A stretch of DNA of 64,000 bases from positions 1-64,000 of the forward strand of contig DKVI01000108.1 in NCBI GenBank assembly GCA_002491115.1. The letters run 5' to 3'. The notes below the pieces were generated by a model, which saw only the letters and a list, made by a program, of their open reading frames with translations, was not told the origin of the DNA and ran no database searches. Of this stretch, positions 50,356 through 59,132 are shown in pieces. This DNA comes from Lachnospiraceae bacterium UBA7182. Its GTDB lineage: Bacteria > Bacillota > Clostridia > Lachnospirales > Lachnospiraceae. The translations under genes were made by a program, and so were the position numbers. Each line of letters opens with the position of its first letter. Position 1 is the stretch's first letter.

Positions 50356-52317
50356 TCACTTCATCCCCCTTACTGCATTTTTTCCTGCTTTGATCTTGTC
50401 AACCAACGGGATCTTGGAGGAACAGATGTACTGACAGCACCTGCACTCGATACAATCCATGACGTTCATATCCTTCATACCCTGCCAGTTTTCCTGATCC
50501 GCAAATTTTGCGTAGTACAGAGGTGACAGTTCCATCGGACATACGTCTGCACAGCGTCCGCACTTGATACAGGGCTGCTCTACTGTATGATCGGAATCAA
50601 CAACAATAATTCCGTTGGAGCCTTTCATAATCGGCACATTCGTATCAGAAAGAACGAATCCCATCATAGGTCCGCCTGCCTTGATCGTAACATCATCGCC
50701 CGTGATACCGCCGCAGTAGTCGATCAGGTCTTTCGTATTGGTACCGATCTTTACGATATAATTGCCCGGTTTTTTCAGCTTCTCACCGGTTACGGTTACA
50801 ACACGCTCAACCAGCGGCATACCTTTCAAAATCGCATCGGCAATCGCTTTCGTGGTACTGATATTGCTGACAACACAGCCTACGTCTGCCGGCAGCCCGC
50901 CCCGCGGCACCTGTCTTTTCATCACACGTTTGATCAGCATTTTCTCAGCGCCCTGGGGGTACTTGGTTTTGGCAACTACCACTTCCAGGTTATCGCAGTC
51001 TGCCGTCTTGGCTTTCAGAAGTTCGATCGCATCCGGCTTGTTATCCTCAATTACGATAATACCCTTCTCGGCGCTTACCGTCTTAACGATCGCTTTCAGT
51101 CCGAATACCACATCATCCGCGAACTCCAGAAGCACCCTGTGGTCCGCAGTCAGAAGCGGTTCGCATTCGCAGCCGTTTAACAATACGGCGTCAATGGGCT
51201 TATTGGGCTTTAATTTTACAGAAGTCGGGAAACCGGCTCCGCCCATACCGACGATACCGCTCTCACGAATAATATCAACAATCTCATCCGGTGTAAGGCT
51301 GTCAAGATCTTTGTTCGGTTTAATGGATTCGTGCAGAGTATTTTTTCCGTCTGACTTAATCACAACGGACAGGCATTCGCCTCTTGTGGCATGCCCGTGG
51401 TTCTCGATGGCAGTCACGGTTCCGCTGACGCTGGAATGAACCGGAGCGCTGATGAACCCTGCGGACTCGCCGATCACCTGTCCGACTTTCACAGTATCTC
51501 CTACCTGTACGACAGGGTTGGCCGGAGCGCCTGCATGCATGGACAGAGGAATCACGACTGTCTCGGGATCAGGGAATCTTTGCAGAGCGATATGTTCCGT
51601 AAATTCTTTGCGCTCTGTAGGATGGATGCCGCCGTAGTAACCTTCGAGCCTGTTCTCACGGATTGATTTCACATATTCATTGACAAATTTGAAATCAACT
51701 TTGGAGTAGTCGCGAAGCTGTACCGGCTGAGCCAGGAATTCAGAAAGACGGCCCTGCTTCTCCAGCCTTCTGTAGATCTTCTCCCATGCGCAGTCCTTAT
51801 TGGGATCCACTTCGCATTTGCCGTTCTTGGCGCCGCCGCACTGTCCGTTGACCAGGCTCTTGGAGCAGTCAACGATGGGGCAGATTCCGCCGGTCACGTT
51901 CAGGTAGCACTGTGCGCATGCATCGCAGTTTTTCTTTGTCAGCGCCATGCCGTGATGTCCTGTATAATTCAATGAATTGCTGGCCGCATATACAGGTTTG
52001 TCTGCCAGATCCGCAATCGTCTGGATTCCCAGACCGCAGGAGATTACAAGCACGTTTTCCGTTCCTTCCGGAATCATGTCCTGTAATTTTCTTTCTGTCT
52101 GGGTCTTGTTGCACAAAAAGTCAACCCTGGCGCTGCCTGTAACCTTCTTCCCCTGGTCGGAGACGATCTTTTCAAGCTCGGCGCACTCTGGTTCGTCAAT
52201 GGTTTCAAATTCCTTGAAGCATTTGTTGCAGGCAATTATAAACAGATTGTCTATATCGGCCAATACAGACGCCAGTTCATCATTGCTCTTCAACCTATAC
52301 TTAGTATAGTTTTCCAA
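50356..52317 (-). CDS. rnfC2: RnfC2: MetV-like domain fused to an RnfC-type NADH-oxidising subunit
   Basis: A 653-residue protein. Residues 1-205 are MetV-like (CNKCFKE, CDACAQCYLNVTGGICPI, CSKSLVNGQCGGAKNGKCEVD). Residues from about 250 onward are RnfC-like, with a lipoyl-like barrel (VQVGDTVKVGQVIGE), NADH/FMN motifs (GMGGAGFPTSVKL, NGCECEPLLTADHR) and two 4Fe-4S sets (CIKCGRCADVCPMEL; CIECRCCQYICSSK). It should oxidise NADH and pass electrons to MetV/MetF. The start is TTG at 52317 with AAGGAAGGTGAG upstream. No other rnf genes are present, so this is not part of a membrane Rnf complex. Confidence 0.92.
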   Translation of the reverse strand: MENYTKYRLKSNDELASVLADIDNLFIIACNKCFKEFETIDEPECAELEKIVSDQGKKVTGSARVDFLCNKTQTERKLQDMIPEGTENVLVISCGLGIQTIADLADKPVYAASNSLNYTGHHGMALTKKNCDACAQCYLNVTGGICPIVDCSKSLVNGQCGGAKNGKCEVDPNKDCAWEKIYRRLEKQGRLSEFLAQPVQLRDYSKVDFKFVNEYVKSIRENRLEGYYGGIHPTERKEFTEHIALQRFPDPETVVIPLSMHAGAPANPVVQVGDTVKVGQVIGESAGFISAPVHSSVSGTVTAIENHGHATRGECLSVVIKSDGKNTLHESIKPNKDLDSLTPDEIVDIIRESGIVGMGGAGFPTSVKLKPNKPIDAVLLNGCECEPLLTADHRVLLEFADDVVFGLKAIVKTVSAEKGIIVIEDNKPDAIELLKAKTADCDNLEVVVAKTKYPQGAEKMLIKRVMKRQVPRGGLPADVGCVVSNISTTKAIADAILKGMPLVERVVTVTGEKLKKPGNYIVKIGTNTKDLIDYCGGITGDDVTIKAGGPMMGFVLSDTNVPIMKGSNGIIVVDSDHTVEQPCIKCGRCADVCPMELSPLYYAKFADQENWQGMKDMNVMDCIECRCCQYICSSKIPLVDKIKAGKNAVRGMK

Positions 52318-52449
52318 TTGCTCACCTTCCTTATCTTATTGATTTGCAAAACTTATACTTACCTGCTTTTGTCACATTTTCCCATCTCTGCACTTACAGA
52401 AAAAGCAACAACAAACAATTAAGTCAGCCTTGTATTCCATAGCCATTTA

Positions 52450-52478
52450 AGTATAATACATTTTGACCATATTTTCCA
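52450..52478 (-). promoter_or_regulatory. Possible promoter of rnfC2-metV-metF
   Basis: TGGAAA (52473-52478), 17-base spacer, TATACT (52450-52455) on the minus strand, in a very AT-rich gap; -35 is only a partial match. A second TATAAT lies about 37 bases upstream of this -10 (52492-52497) without a convincing -35. Confidence 0.4.
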
Positions 52479-52513
52479 GTCATATTATACATTTTTTTGT
52501 AAATTTTTTATGA

Positions 52514-55500
52514 CTATATTTTCCTGGAACGAATCCTGTATTTAAGAAGAAGCGTGCCCCCGTATCCTTTCGTCCCCCGAATCTGCACAGAAGCCGTACC
52601 TGTGCCGGTATTGTTCCGGTAAGTGTCCGTCAGGATCTCATATTCGTCCGGGCTCAGCACAACGCCTTTCACAGTGACTGTAAAATCTTCTTTCTCTATG
52701 AGAACCGCTTTTCCTGTATAAGAAAATTCCCGGTTCCATGTTGTCTTTGCGCCTTTTATTGTCCGGTCCGTTACCTGGAAAACTGCAGAAGCCGTTCCTT
52801 CATAATTCCCCTTGCCGACCGTCTCCACACAAAGAGAGGTTCCCGAAGGAACGATATCGCTTTTCGCCGCCGGATCACCTGCTTTCCTGACAGTTCCGTC
52901 CGCAAGAACCGTGTCGGAAACATAAGTATATGTCAATTCTTTTTCATAGTCCTTTCCGGCGGACAGTTTCTTACCGTTCAGATCATACAACACCGCAGAG
53001 GTCATATAATTTCCCGGGAGCGCTTTATATACCACATCCGCTGCCGTCATTTTAAGAGCGGACAGCTTCTGCGCAGTGACCGAAAACGGAATCGGACCCA
53101 GCACATCACAAAAATTTCCCTTTCCCGTAATCTTCACAAAGGCCTGAGAACCTGCCGACTGATTCCCTGTATAGGAAAGCGTATAATCTCTTCCTGCTTT
53201 TAACCGCGTATCTCCATAATACAGTTCAACATCCGGCTTCGCACCGCCTTTGGCATAGGGCTCTGCTAACGGATCGGGGGATATTTTCACCTTTTTCAGG
53301 CTGACCGCGTTGATCGTAAATGTCTTTTTCAAAGAGCCTGCGTATCCTCCTGTTCCTTTAATCAGCACCGTCGCTTTTCCTGCCTCCGTGTTATTGGAAT
53401 AGCTGACCATATAATCCATGTCTTCTTTCAGCTCGGTTCCGTCTTTCATAGATAAATGCATGGAAAACTGTCTGATCGACGTTCCTGTATAGGGGCGGCT
53501 TCTAAGGCCTTCTACCTGTGCCTTTTTTATGGCAATCCCGGTAATTTTAAAAGGTATGGTTCTGTTCCCCGCGTACGCTCCCAGACCGGTAATAACCAGG
53601 GCTGCCGTTCCCGCCGCTACATTATGATGATAGCTGACTTTATAATCTGTATCTTTTACCAGAATTTTTTTGCCGTCTTTTACAACCGGTTCCGGTGTTT
53701 TCGCAGTTCCGTCGTAAGGAACCGGAGCAATCTTTCCGATTTTCAGACTGCTCACCGGAATCTTATCCACAACGGAAAATGCCAGTTCATGATTCCCCTG
53801 ATAGTTTCCGGTTCCCTCTATCATCATCACATACTCGCCAGGCGCGCTGATATGGTCCGTCGGATTTCCCCGGCTGTCTTTATAAGAAACCGTATAATCT
53901 GTTTCTTTTTTTAATGTCCTGCCGCCGTATTTTACCGAAAGTGCTATTTTTGGCGTTTTACCCTCTGCAAAAGCATACGCGTCTGTAAAATCGTATGTAA
54001 CGTCTTCTTCTGAAATGTCTTTCTTTAAAATACGAAACGCGGTTGTATAAGTTCCCGAATAATTACCCTTTCCTTTTACAGTAATAATGGCGGCGTCAGT
54101 TGCCTTTGTATTATTTTTATAAGAAACTGTATAGTCCTTTCCCAAAACAAGTGTCCGACTGCCGTCATATGCACGTACCTTTGGGCTGATCGCTTTGCCT
54201 GTGTACACCTGATCCTGACTTCCCGCGATCCAGAACCCTTCCGGAATGCCGCCCTGAGGGATATCCTCCCTGGGGATATCATTCTCAGGATCATCATTCT
54301 TTTCCGGAGTCTCTTCTTTTGCCTTTTCCCACTGTGCCGTCAACATCAGGTCTTTTGTCACAGGAAGTTCAAAATCATACAGTTTACCGTCCAGATACCA
54401 GCCTTTAAAATGATAGCCGGTTCGCGCCGGTTCTTCCGGTAATGCAACTTTTTCATCTTCCGTCACCTGAACGGTCTTCGGATCGCCTCCGTCGCCGCTG
54501 TCAAAAGTGACGGTATAAAGCGCCGGATCTTTTCCGTCTTCTCTTTCCCACTTTGCCGTAAGCGTCAGATCCCGGGTTACGGCAAGGTCAAAATCATATG
54601 GTTTACCGTCCAGATACCAGCCTTTAAAGCAGTAGCCCGGACGCACCGGATCTTCCGGAGCTGCTGCCTGGTCATTATCAAATACCTGCAGGGTCGTGGC
54701 ATCGCTTCCGTTATTTTCATCAAACGTAATCGTATGAAAAGCCGTACCGGCAGGAAATACTTTCACAATACAATCCGCAGATTTCACATTGTTTCCGTCG
54801 GAAACTTCCACACGGTACGTATAAATGCCTGCGCCAAGCCCTGTTTCCACTGTATACTGATCCGTGTTCGCGCCGGAGAGCGCAGCCGCCGTACCGTCTT
54901 TGGCCACTTTGTACCACTGGTACTGAAGCGGCTCCTGTGAAGACCCGCTCCCTCTTGAAACCTGCGCCGTCAGCACGGGTGCTTCTGTATAGCCGGAAGA
55001 TACACTTTTAAGATCCGTCAGAATATCCACCGACAAAACAGAAGGCATAAATTCATCCGGCAGAGGTACGGTACTGAGCGCCGCCTCCACATTGGGATTT
55101 TCCGCCACGCCCAGGGTAATCATACCGTTGCACACAAGCGCACCATAGATATACCCGTCATTACCCGTATAGCTGTACACGGTGTCCAGCTTTGAATCTC
55201 CCGGGACAAACTGATAAATCTTCGTGGTATCGTTAAAAAAAAGTGTACCATTGTAACAGGACAGTCGGCTGTAAGTCCCGCTCCAGTAAGAATTACCTGA
55301 ACCCCAGACTTTCCACACAGCATCCAGCGTCTGCTGCACTTCTTCCGCATTTCCCTGCCTTTTGATCAACTGTGTTTTCCGGTTGTGTTCCTTCAGATAA
55401 TACTCTGCACCATCCATATAAAAAACTGCGGAAGCGACATCCTGCCAGTAAGCATTATCATAGGACGTATCCTGACAAGTCTGCGCCGCTGTCCAGTTGG

Positions 55501-56476
55501 AATGACCGCCCTGTTCGATCTTTATGTCGCTGTTCAGGAAATACGTATGACTTACATAACCTGCTTTGTCCCTGGTGGGATCATCCCAGGTAACATCCAC
55601 ATGATACCATTTACCGTCAATCTGCACATAATTCCAGATATGATTCATGGCCGTGCTGGCACAAAAATCAAAGGGGATCCCCGCCTTTTTCAAAAGCTCC
55701 GCATAAGCCAGCGTATATCCCTGGCAGACAGCGGACCGTTCCACCAGCGCATTGTAGGAATTATATCTGCTGTATGTAAAATCATAGGACATATGCTGCG
55801 CCAGATAATCATGAAGCGCCATGGCTTTCTGGAGGTCCGTCATGCCTCCCGGGACGGGCAGCGCTTCTTTGTATGCCGCTTCTACCGCAGCCTGATACGC
55901 TTTTATGTCTTCTTCTGTATAATTATCGTCGTATATGGGGCGAATCTGTAAGATCGTACCTTCCATATTACGTGAATAACCGCAGGCGCTTACTACATAG
56001 AACAAATCCGGATTGAAATTCAGTACGGAAGAATACAAAGACGACAGTTCGCTTCTGTCCACAGCATACGCCTGGATATCAATAGACTCCTGTCTGGCTC
56101 TCAGGCCTGTTTCCAGAGCTTCTCTGGCGCCCGACAGATCAGAAGCGCCGAGAATACCGATCTCGGCTCCGCCGTCCTGATAAACCATAAGAGACATTTC
56201 TTCCTGCGTAATCTGCCCTTCCAGAATATCTTCAGACGTTATATCCTCTTTTCCTGAAGATTCTTCCTCCATGATTCCGGCATCTTCCGGCAGTTCCGGT
56301 TCGGCCGGCAGCTCTTCTCCCTCTTTTAAATTTTCCGGCAGTTTTCCCTCATCCTGCCAGTCATTATCTGCCAATATTTCATCTGCCTGCTCCGCCAGCA
56401 CAGACAGTCCGGGTATATTTCCTGTCAGAGCAACGATCAGCACCACTGTCAGCATCTTACAAAACCGATTCCTCAT
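52514..56476 (-). CDS. Large secreted protein: transglutaminase-like domain, InlB-type and Ig-like repeats
   Basis: A surface or secreted protein of about 1320 residues. A signal peptide ends near LSVLAEQ. A transglutaminase-like domain (about 210-340) has the Cys-His-Asp triad in RSAVCQGYT, MNHIWNYV and YHVDVTWDDP. Further on come an Ig-like segment (about 505-595), two InlB/Flg_new repeats (each GYxFKGWYLDGKxYDF then LTAQWE or LTAKWE), and about seven tandem Ig/bacterial repeat units built on NYxGTxxxxFxI. There is no LPxTG anchor. The start is uncertain: ATG 56476 gives the cleanest signal peptide, although ATGs at 56488 and 56515 are in frame. It lies downstream of the kinase/regulator locus. 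Confidence 0.8.
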   Translation of the reverse strand: MRNRFCKMLTVVLIVALTGNIPGLSVLAEQADEILADNDWQDEGKLPENLKEGEELPAEPELPEDAGIMEEESSGKEDITSEDILEGQITQEEMSLMVYQDGGAEIGILGASDLSGAREALETGLRARQESIDIQAYAVDRSELSSLYSSVLNFNPDLFYVVSACGYSRNMEGTILQIRPIYDDNYTEEDIKAYQAAVEAAYKEALPVPGGMTDLQKAMALHDYLAQHMSYDFTYSRYNSYNALVERSAVCQGYTLAYAELLKKAGIPFDFCASTAMNHIWNYVQIDGKWYHVDVTWDDPTRDKAGYVSHTYFLNSDIKIEQGGHSNWTAAQTCQDTSYDNAYWQDVASAVFYMDGAEYYLKEHNRKTQLIKRQGNAEEVQQTLDAVWKVWGSGNSYWSGTYSRLSCYNGTLFFNDTTKIYQFVPGDSKLDTVYSYTGNDGYIYGALVCNGMITLGVAENPNVEAALSTVPLPDEFMPSVLSVDILTDLKSVSSGYTEAPVLTAQVSRGSGSSQEPLQYQWYKVAKDGTAAALSGANTDQYTVETGLGAGIYTYRVEVSDGNNVKSADCIVKVFPAGTAFHTITFDENNGSDATTLQVFDNDQAAAPEDPVRPGYCFKGWYLDGKPYDFDLAVTRDLTLTAKWEREDGKDPALYTVTFDSGDGGDPKTVQVTEDEKVALPEEPARTGYHFKGWYLDGKLYDFELPVTKDLMLTAQWEKAKEETPEKNDDPENDIPREDIPQGGIPEGFWIAGSQDQVYTGKAISPKVRAYDGSRTLVLGKDYTVSYKNNTKATDAAIITVKGKGNYSGTYTTAFRILKKDISEEDVTYDFTDAYAFAEGKTPKIALSVKYGGRTLKKETDYTVSYKDSRGNPTDHISAPGEYVMMIEGTGNYQGNHELAFSVVDKIPVSSLKIGKIAPVPYDGTAKTPEPVVKDGKKILVKDTDYKVSYHHNVAAGTAALVITGLGAYAGNRTIPFKITGIAIKKAQVEGLRSRPYTGTSIRQFSMHLSMKDGTELKEDMDYMVSYSNNTEAGKATVLIKGTGGYAGSLKKTFTINAVSLKKVKISPDPLAEPYAKGGAKPDVELYYGDTRLKAGRDYTLSYTGNQSAGSQAFVKITGKGNFCDVLGPIPFSVTAQKLSALKMTAADVVYKALPGNYMTSAVLYDLNGKKLSAGKDYEKELTYTYVSDTVLADGTVRKAGDPAAKSDIVPSGTSLCVETVGKGNYEGTASAVFQVTDRTIKGAKTTWNREFSYTGKAVLIEKEDFTVTVKGVVLSPDEYEILTDTYRNNTGTGTASVQIRGTKGYGGTLLLKYRIRSRKI

Positions 56477-56628
56477 CTTTAAAATCATTCCCTTCTCAAA
56501 AAAGCAGCCCTGCATATTCCGTTTGCCTGCAACTACTGAAAAAATGCAAAATATGTTAATGTAATCATACCAACTGCCTTTTCATTTGTCAATATTGGAC
56601 AAAGCGGGAATCTGCCTTTATACCGGCA

Positions 56629-58455
56629 TCACGACAGCCTGCGGTGCCTGTCTCCCGCGATCGTTACCCGTACTCCGGACTCCGTATTATCCAGCGTAAT
56701 CGTAAGTTTATGCCTTTCCAGTATTTTTTTTGCCAGATACAGTCCCATCCCCATATGTTTGTTTTGGGAGGTGCGGCTTTTATCTTCGCTGTAAAACAGA
56801 TCAAACGCATGCATGAACTGTTCTTCGGAAAGAGTTTTACCGGTATTTTCGACGGTACAGCTTTCTTTTGTCACCGTGATCCATATCCGGCCGTCCTCTT
56901 TGTTGTAGTCGGCCGCGTTGGACAGAATGTTCCATATGGCTTTGGCCAGATATCCCCGGTCTCCTTCCACAAGAAAGTCCTCCTCACAGTGCATTTCAAC
57001 CCGAATCCGCCGCTCCCGGATCATCGGTTCCAGGCGCTTCAACTGTTCCCTGATCAGATGCTCCAAAGATACGCTCTCTTTTTGCAGCACCAGATCTTTC
57101 GTGTCCATTCTGGACACCAGGATCATCTCGCCCACCAGACTGTCCATCTCTTCTGTCTGCCCTACGATCTGTCCGAGATAATACTCCTGCTTTTCTTCCA
57201 TAATATGTTCCTGCAGATTTTCCGTAAAATTCCGTATAATTCCCAGAGGCGTCTTTAATTCATGGGCCATGGCATTGATAAAATCCTTTCGGGTCTCCTC
57301 CAGCGCTTCCTGCCGGTCATAGAGCTGATTGGCCGAATAAATGATCTTTATCATACAGGCAAGCATCAGTACGGCCCCGGCCAGGTAGACGTATTTCATG
57401 TAGTCCATAGCTGCCAGCCAGGGGTTTCCTTCCATGCGCACTTCAAGGTAACAGCACTTTTTCATATCTTTCGATTGCCGGATACTGTCCCGCATGATAT
57501 CTTTTGAGCCAAACAGCCTGATGGGTGATTCTGTGGTTTCACTTCTTTCTTCCCATCCGGAAATATCCACATGCTCCGGAAAATCATTTAAAAACACGCT
57601 CTCATTCCACTGCTTCCATTTCTCATATCCGCCGTTCAGAAAAGGAAAATCCGCATCGGCTTCCACATACTGTCCTTCCAGGTTCTCCGGATCTTCTTCT
57701 TTCGCGGACCAGCTGAATACCACCTGACTGTCTGTTTCATACCAGTTTATATCTCCGCCATACGGAGGTTTTTCCGTTCTGTAATATACATCATCAGGAG
57801 CGACCGAACCGCTGTACACAATATCAGGCATAATCCTGTAGCTGTGATGTCCTCCTAACAGCGGATCTTCATAACCTCTCTTCCACGCGTCATCCCCCGA
57901 CTCCCAGGTAAGATGCTGAACGAGAATTTCGTACAGTTCCTCTCCGTCATCGGACACACGGATGCAGAGACGATACCGGGGCGGTTCCTCACGTTCATCC
58001 GACTGGTTCGCTTCATACTGGTACTTTGCCAGCTCGTCTATATCTTCTGCGGACAACCGTTCATCCAACGCAAAGCTTCTGCAGAAAAAGGACATGGAAT
58101 CTAATGTTGTAACGGGCTGGCCTCCTACTGTATTTCTTCTTTTGGCCAGCAGGTTTCCTTCTTCGTCATAGGCCGCCGCGGAGAGATCCACAAATGCGCC
58201 TTCCTGCCATCCGCTGCCATTGATCACGGACTGATACCAACTGCTTTTTTCTGCCGGACTCCAGTCTTTTGTAAGGCTGCTTTCCTTATCCGCAATAAGA
58301 TCACCTATATTGCTCCACTCGGTTCTTTTCCTTTGTACGTAATCTTCTGCAAACTTTTCCGCCGTCAGATAAGTGATCAGGCCCATGACGATCAAATACA
58401 GCACGACAAAACCGACTACCACCGGTTTAACCAGCTTTTTCCTTTTCTTTTTCAT
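56629..58455 (-). CDS. Sensor histidine kinase, complete, with large extracytoplasmic domain
   Basis: A 608-residue kinase: membrane helix (about 8-30), extracytoplasmic sensor (about 31-360), second helix (YVYLAGAVLMLACMIKII), phosphoacceptor MAHELKTPL, N-box ILSNAADYNK and G-box GMGLYLAKKI. Its start overlaps the response-regulator stop (ATGA). The sensor and DHp domains are clearly paralogous to the truncated protein at 59122-60453 (shared YDEEGxLLAK and WLAAxDYMKYVYLAGA). Confidence 0.93.
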   Translation of the reverse strand: MKKKRKKLVKPVVVGFVVLYLIVMGLITYLTAEKFAEDYVQRKRTEWSNIGDLIADKESSLTKDWSPAEKSSWYQSVINGSGWQEGAFVDLSAAAYDEEGNLLAKRRNTVGGQPVTTLDSMSFFCRSFALDERLSAEDIDELAKYQYEANQSDEREEPPRYRLCIRVSDDGEELYEILVQHLTWESGDDAWKRGYEDPLLGGHHSYRIMPDIVYSGSVAPDDVYYRTEKPPYGGDINWYETDSQVVFSWSAKEEDPENLEGQYVEADADFPFLNGGYEKWKQWNESVFLNDFPEHVDISGWEERSETTESPIRLFGSKDIMRDSIRQSKDMKKCCYLEVRMEGNPWLAAMDYMKYVYLAGAVLMLACMIKIIYSANQLYDRQEALEETRKDFINAMAHELKTPLGIIRNFTENLQEHIMEEKQEYYLGQIVGQTEEMDSLVGEMILVSRMDTKDLVLQKESVSLEHLIREQLKRLEPMIRERRIRVEMHCEEDFLVEGDRGYLAKAIWNILSNAADYNKEDGRIWITVTKESCTVENTGKTLSEEQFMHAFDLFYSEDKSRTSQNKHMGMGLYLAKKILERHKLTITLDNTESGVRVTIAGDRHRRLS

Positions 58456-59132
58456 TTCGCCACCTCCATCCGATAACCTGATTTGCGCACAGTCTGTATG
58501 GTACAGCCGCAGTTTTCAATCGCCTTTCTTAATTTTTTGATGTGATTGTCTACCACCCGCTCGTTTCCGTCGAACTCATAGCCCCAGAAACGGATGAGAA
58601 GCTGTTCCCTGCTGTAAATCCTGCCTGGATTTTCCAGGAAGAAAAGAAGCATCTCGTACTCTTTCGGCGGCAGTTCCACTGTTTTTCCATGATTTTGCAC
58701 CTGGCGGCTTTTTACATCCACAGTCAGGAAGCCTGCTTTCAGCAGAGGGCTGTATCCATGGGTCCTTCCCATCAGTGCCATGGCTTTCGCGTACAGGACC
58801 GGCAGTGAAAAAGGCTTGGTCACATAGTCGTCTGCCCCCAGGGAATAGCCGTTTAACTTATCTTCTTCCAATACCCTTGCCGTAATAAAAATCACAGGTA
58901 CATCACTGTTCTTACGAATCTCTTTACAAACGGTAAATCCACTTTCTCCCGGCATCATCACATCCAGGAGAACCAGATGGAACGTCTTCCTTGTTAAAAT
59001 TGCAAGCGCCGTCTCCCCGTCGCCTGCCGTCTCTGTCTCCCAGCCTTTATCGGTAAAATAATCCACCGCCGCTTCCGCCATCAGACAGTCGTCCTCCACA
59101 ATCAACAGTCTGTAGTTCTTTTTATTTTCCAT
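58452..59132 (-). CDS. OmpR-family response regulator
   Basis: A 226-residue regulator with receiver motifs LLIVEDDCL, LVLLDVMMPGESG and FITARV, and a winged-helix output domain ending IQTVRKSGYRMEV. ATG at 59132 overlaps the end of the truncated kinase gene by 11 bases and its stop overlaps the complete kinase. It sits between two related sensors, so it probably integrates both. The large secreted protein downstream is a plausible target. Confidence 0.93.
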   Translation of the reverse strand: MENKKNYRLLIVEDDCLMAEAAVDYFTDKGWETETAGDGETALAILTRKTFHLVLLDVMMPGESGFTVCKEIRKNSDVPVIFITARVLEEDKLNGYSLGADDYVTKPFSLPVLYAKAMALMGRTHGYSPLLKAGFLTVDVKSRQVQNHGKTVELPPKEYEMLLFFLENPGRIYSREQLLIRFWGYEFDGNERVVDNHIKKLRKAIENCGCTIQTVRKSGYRMEVAK

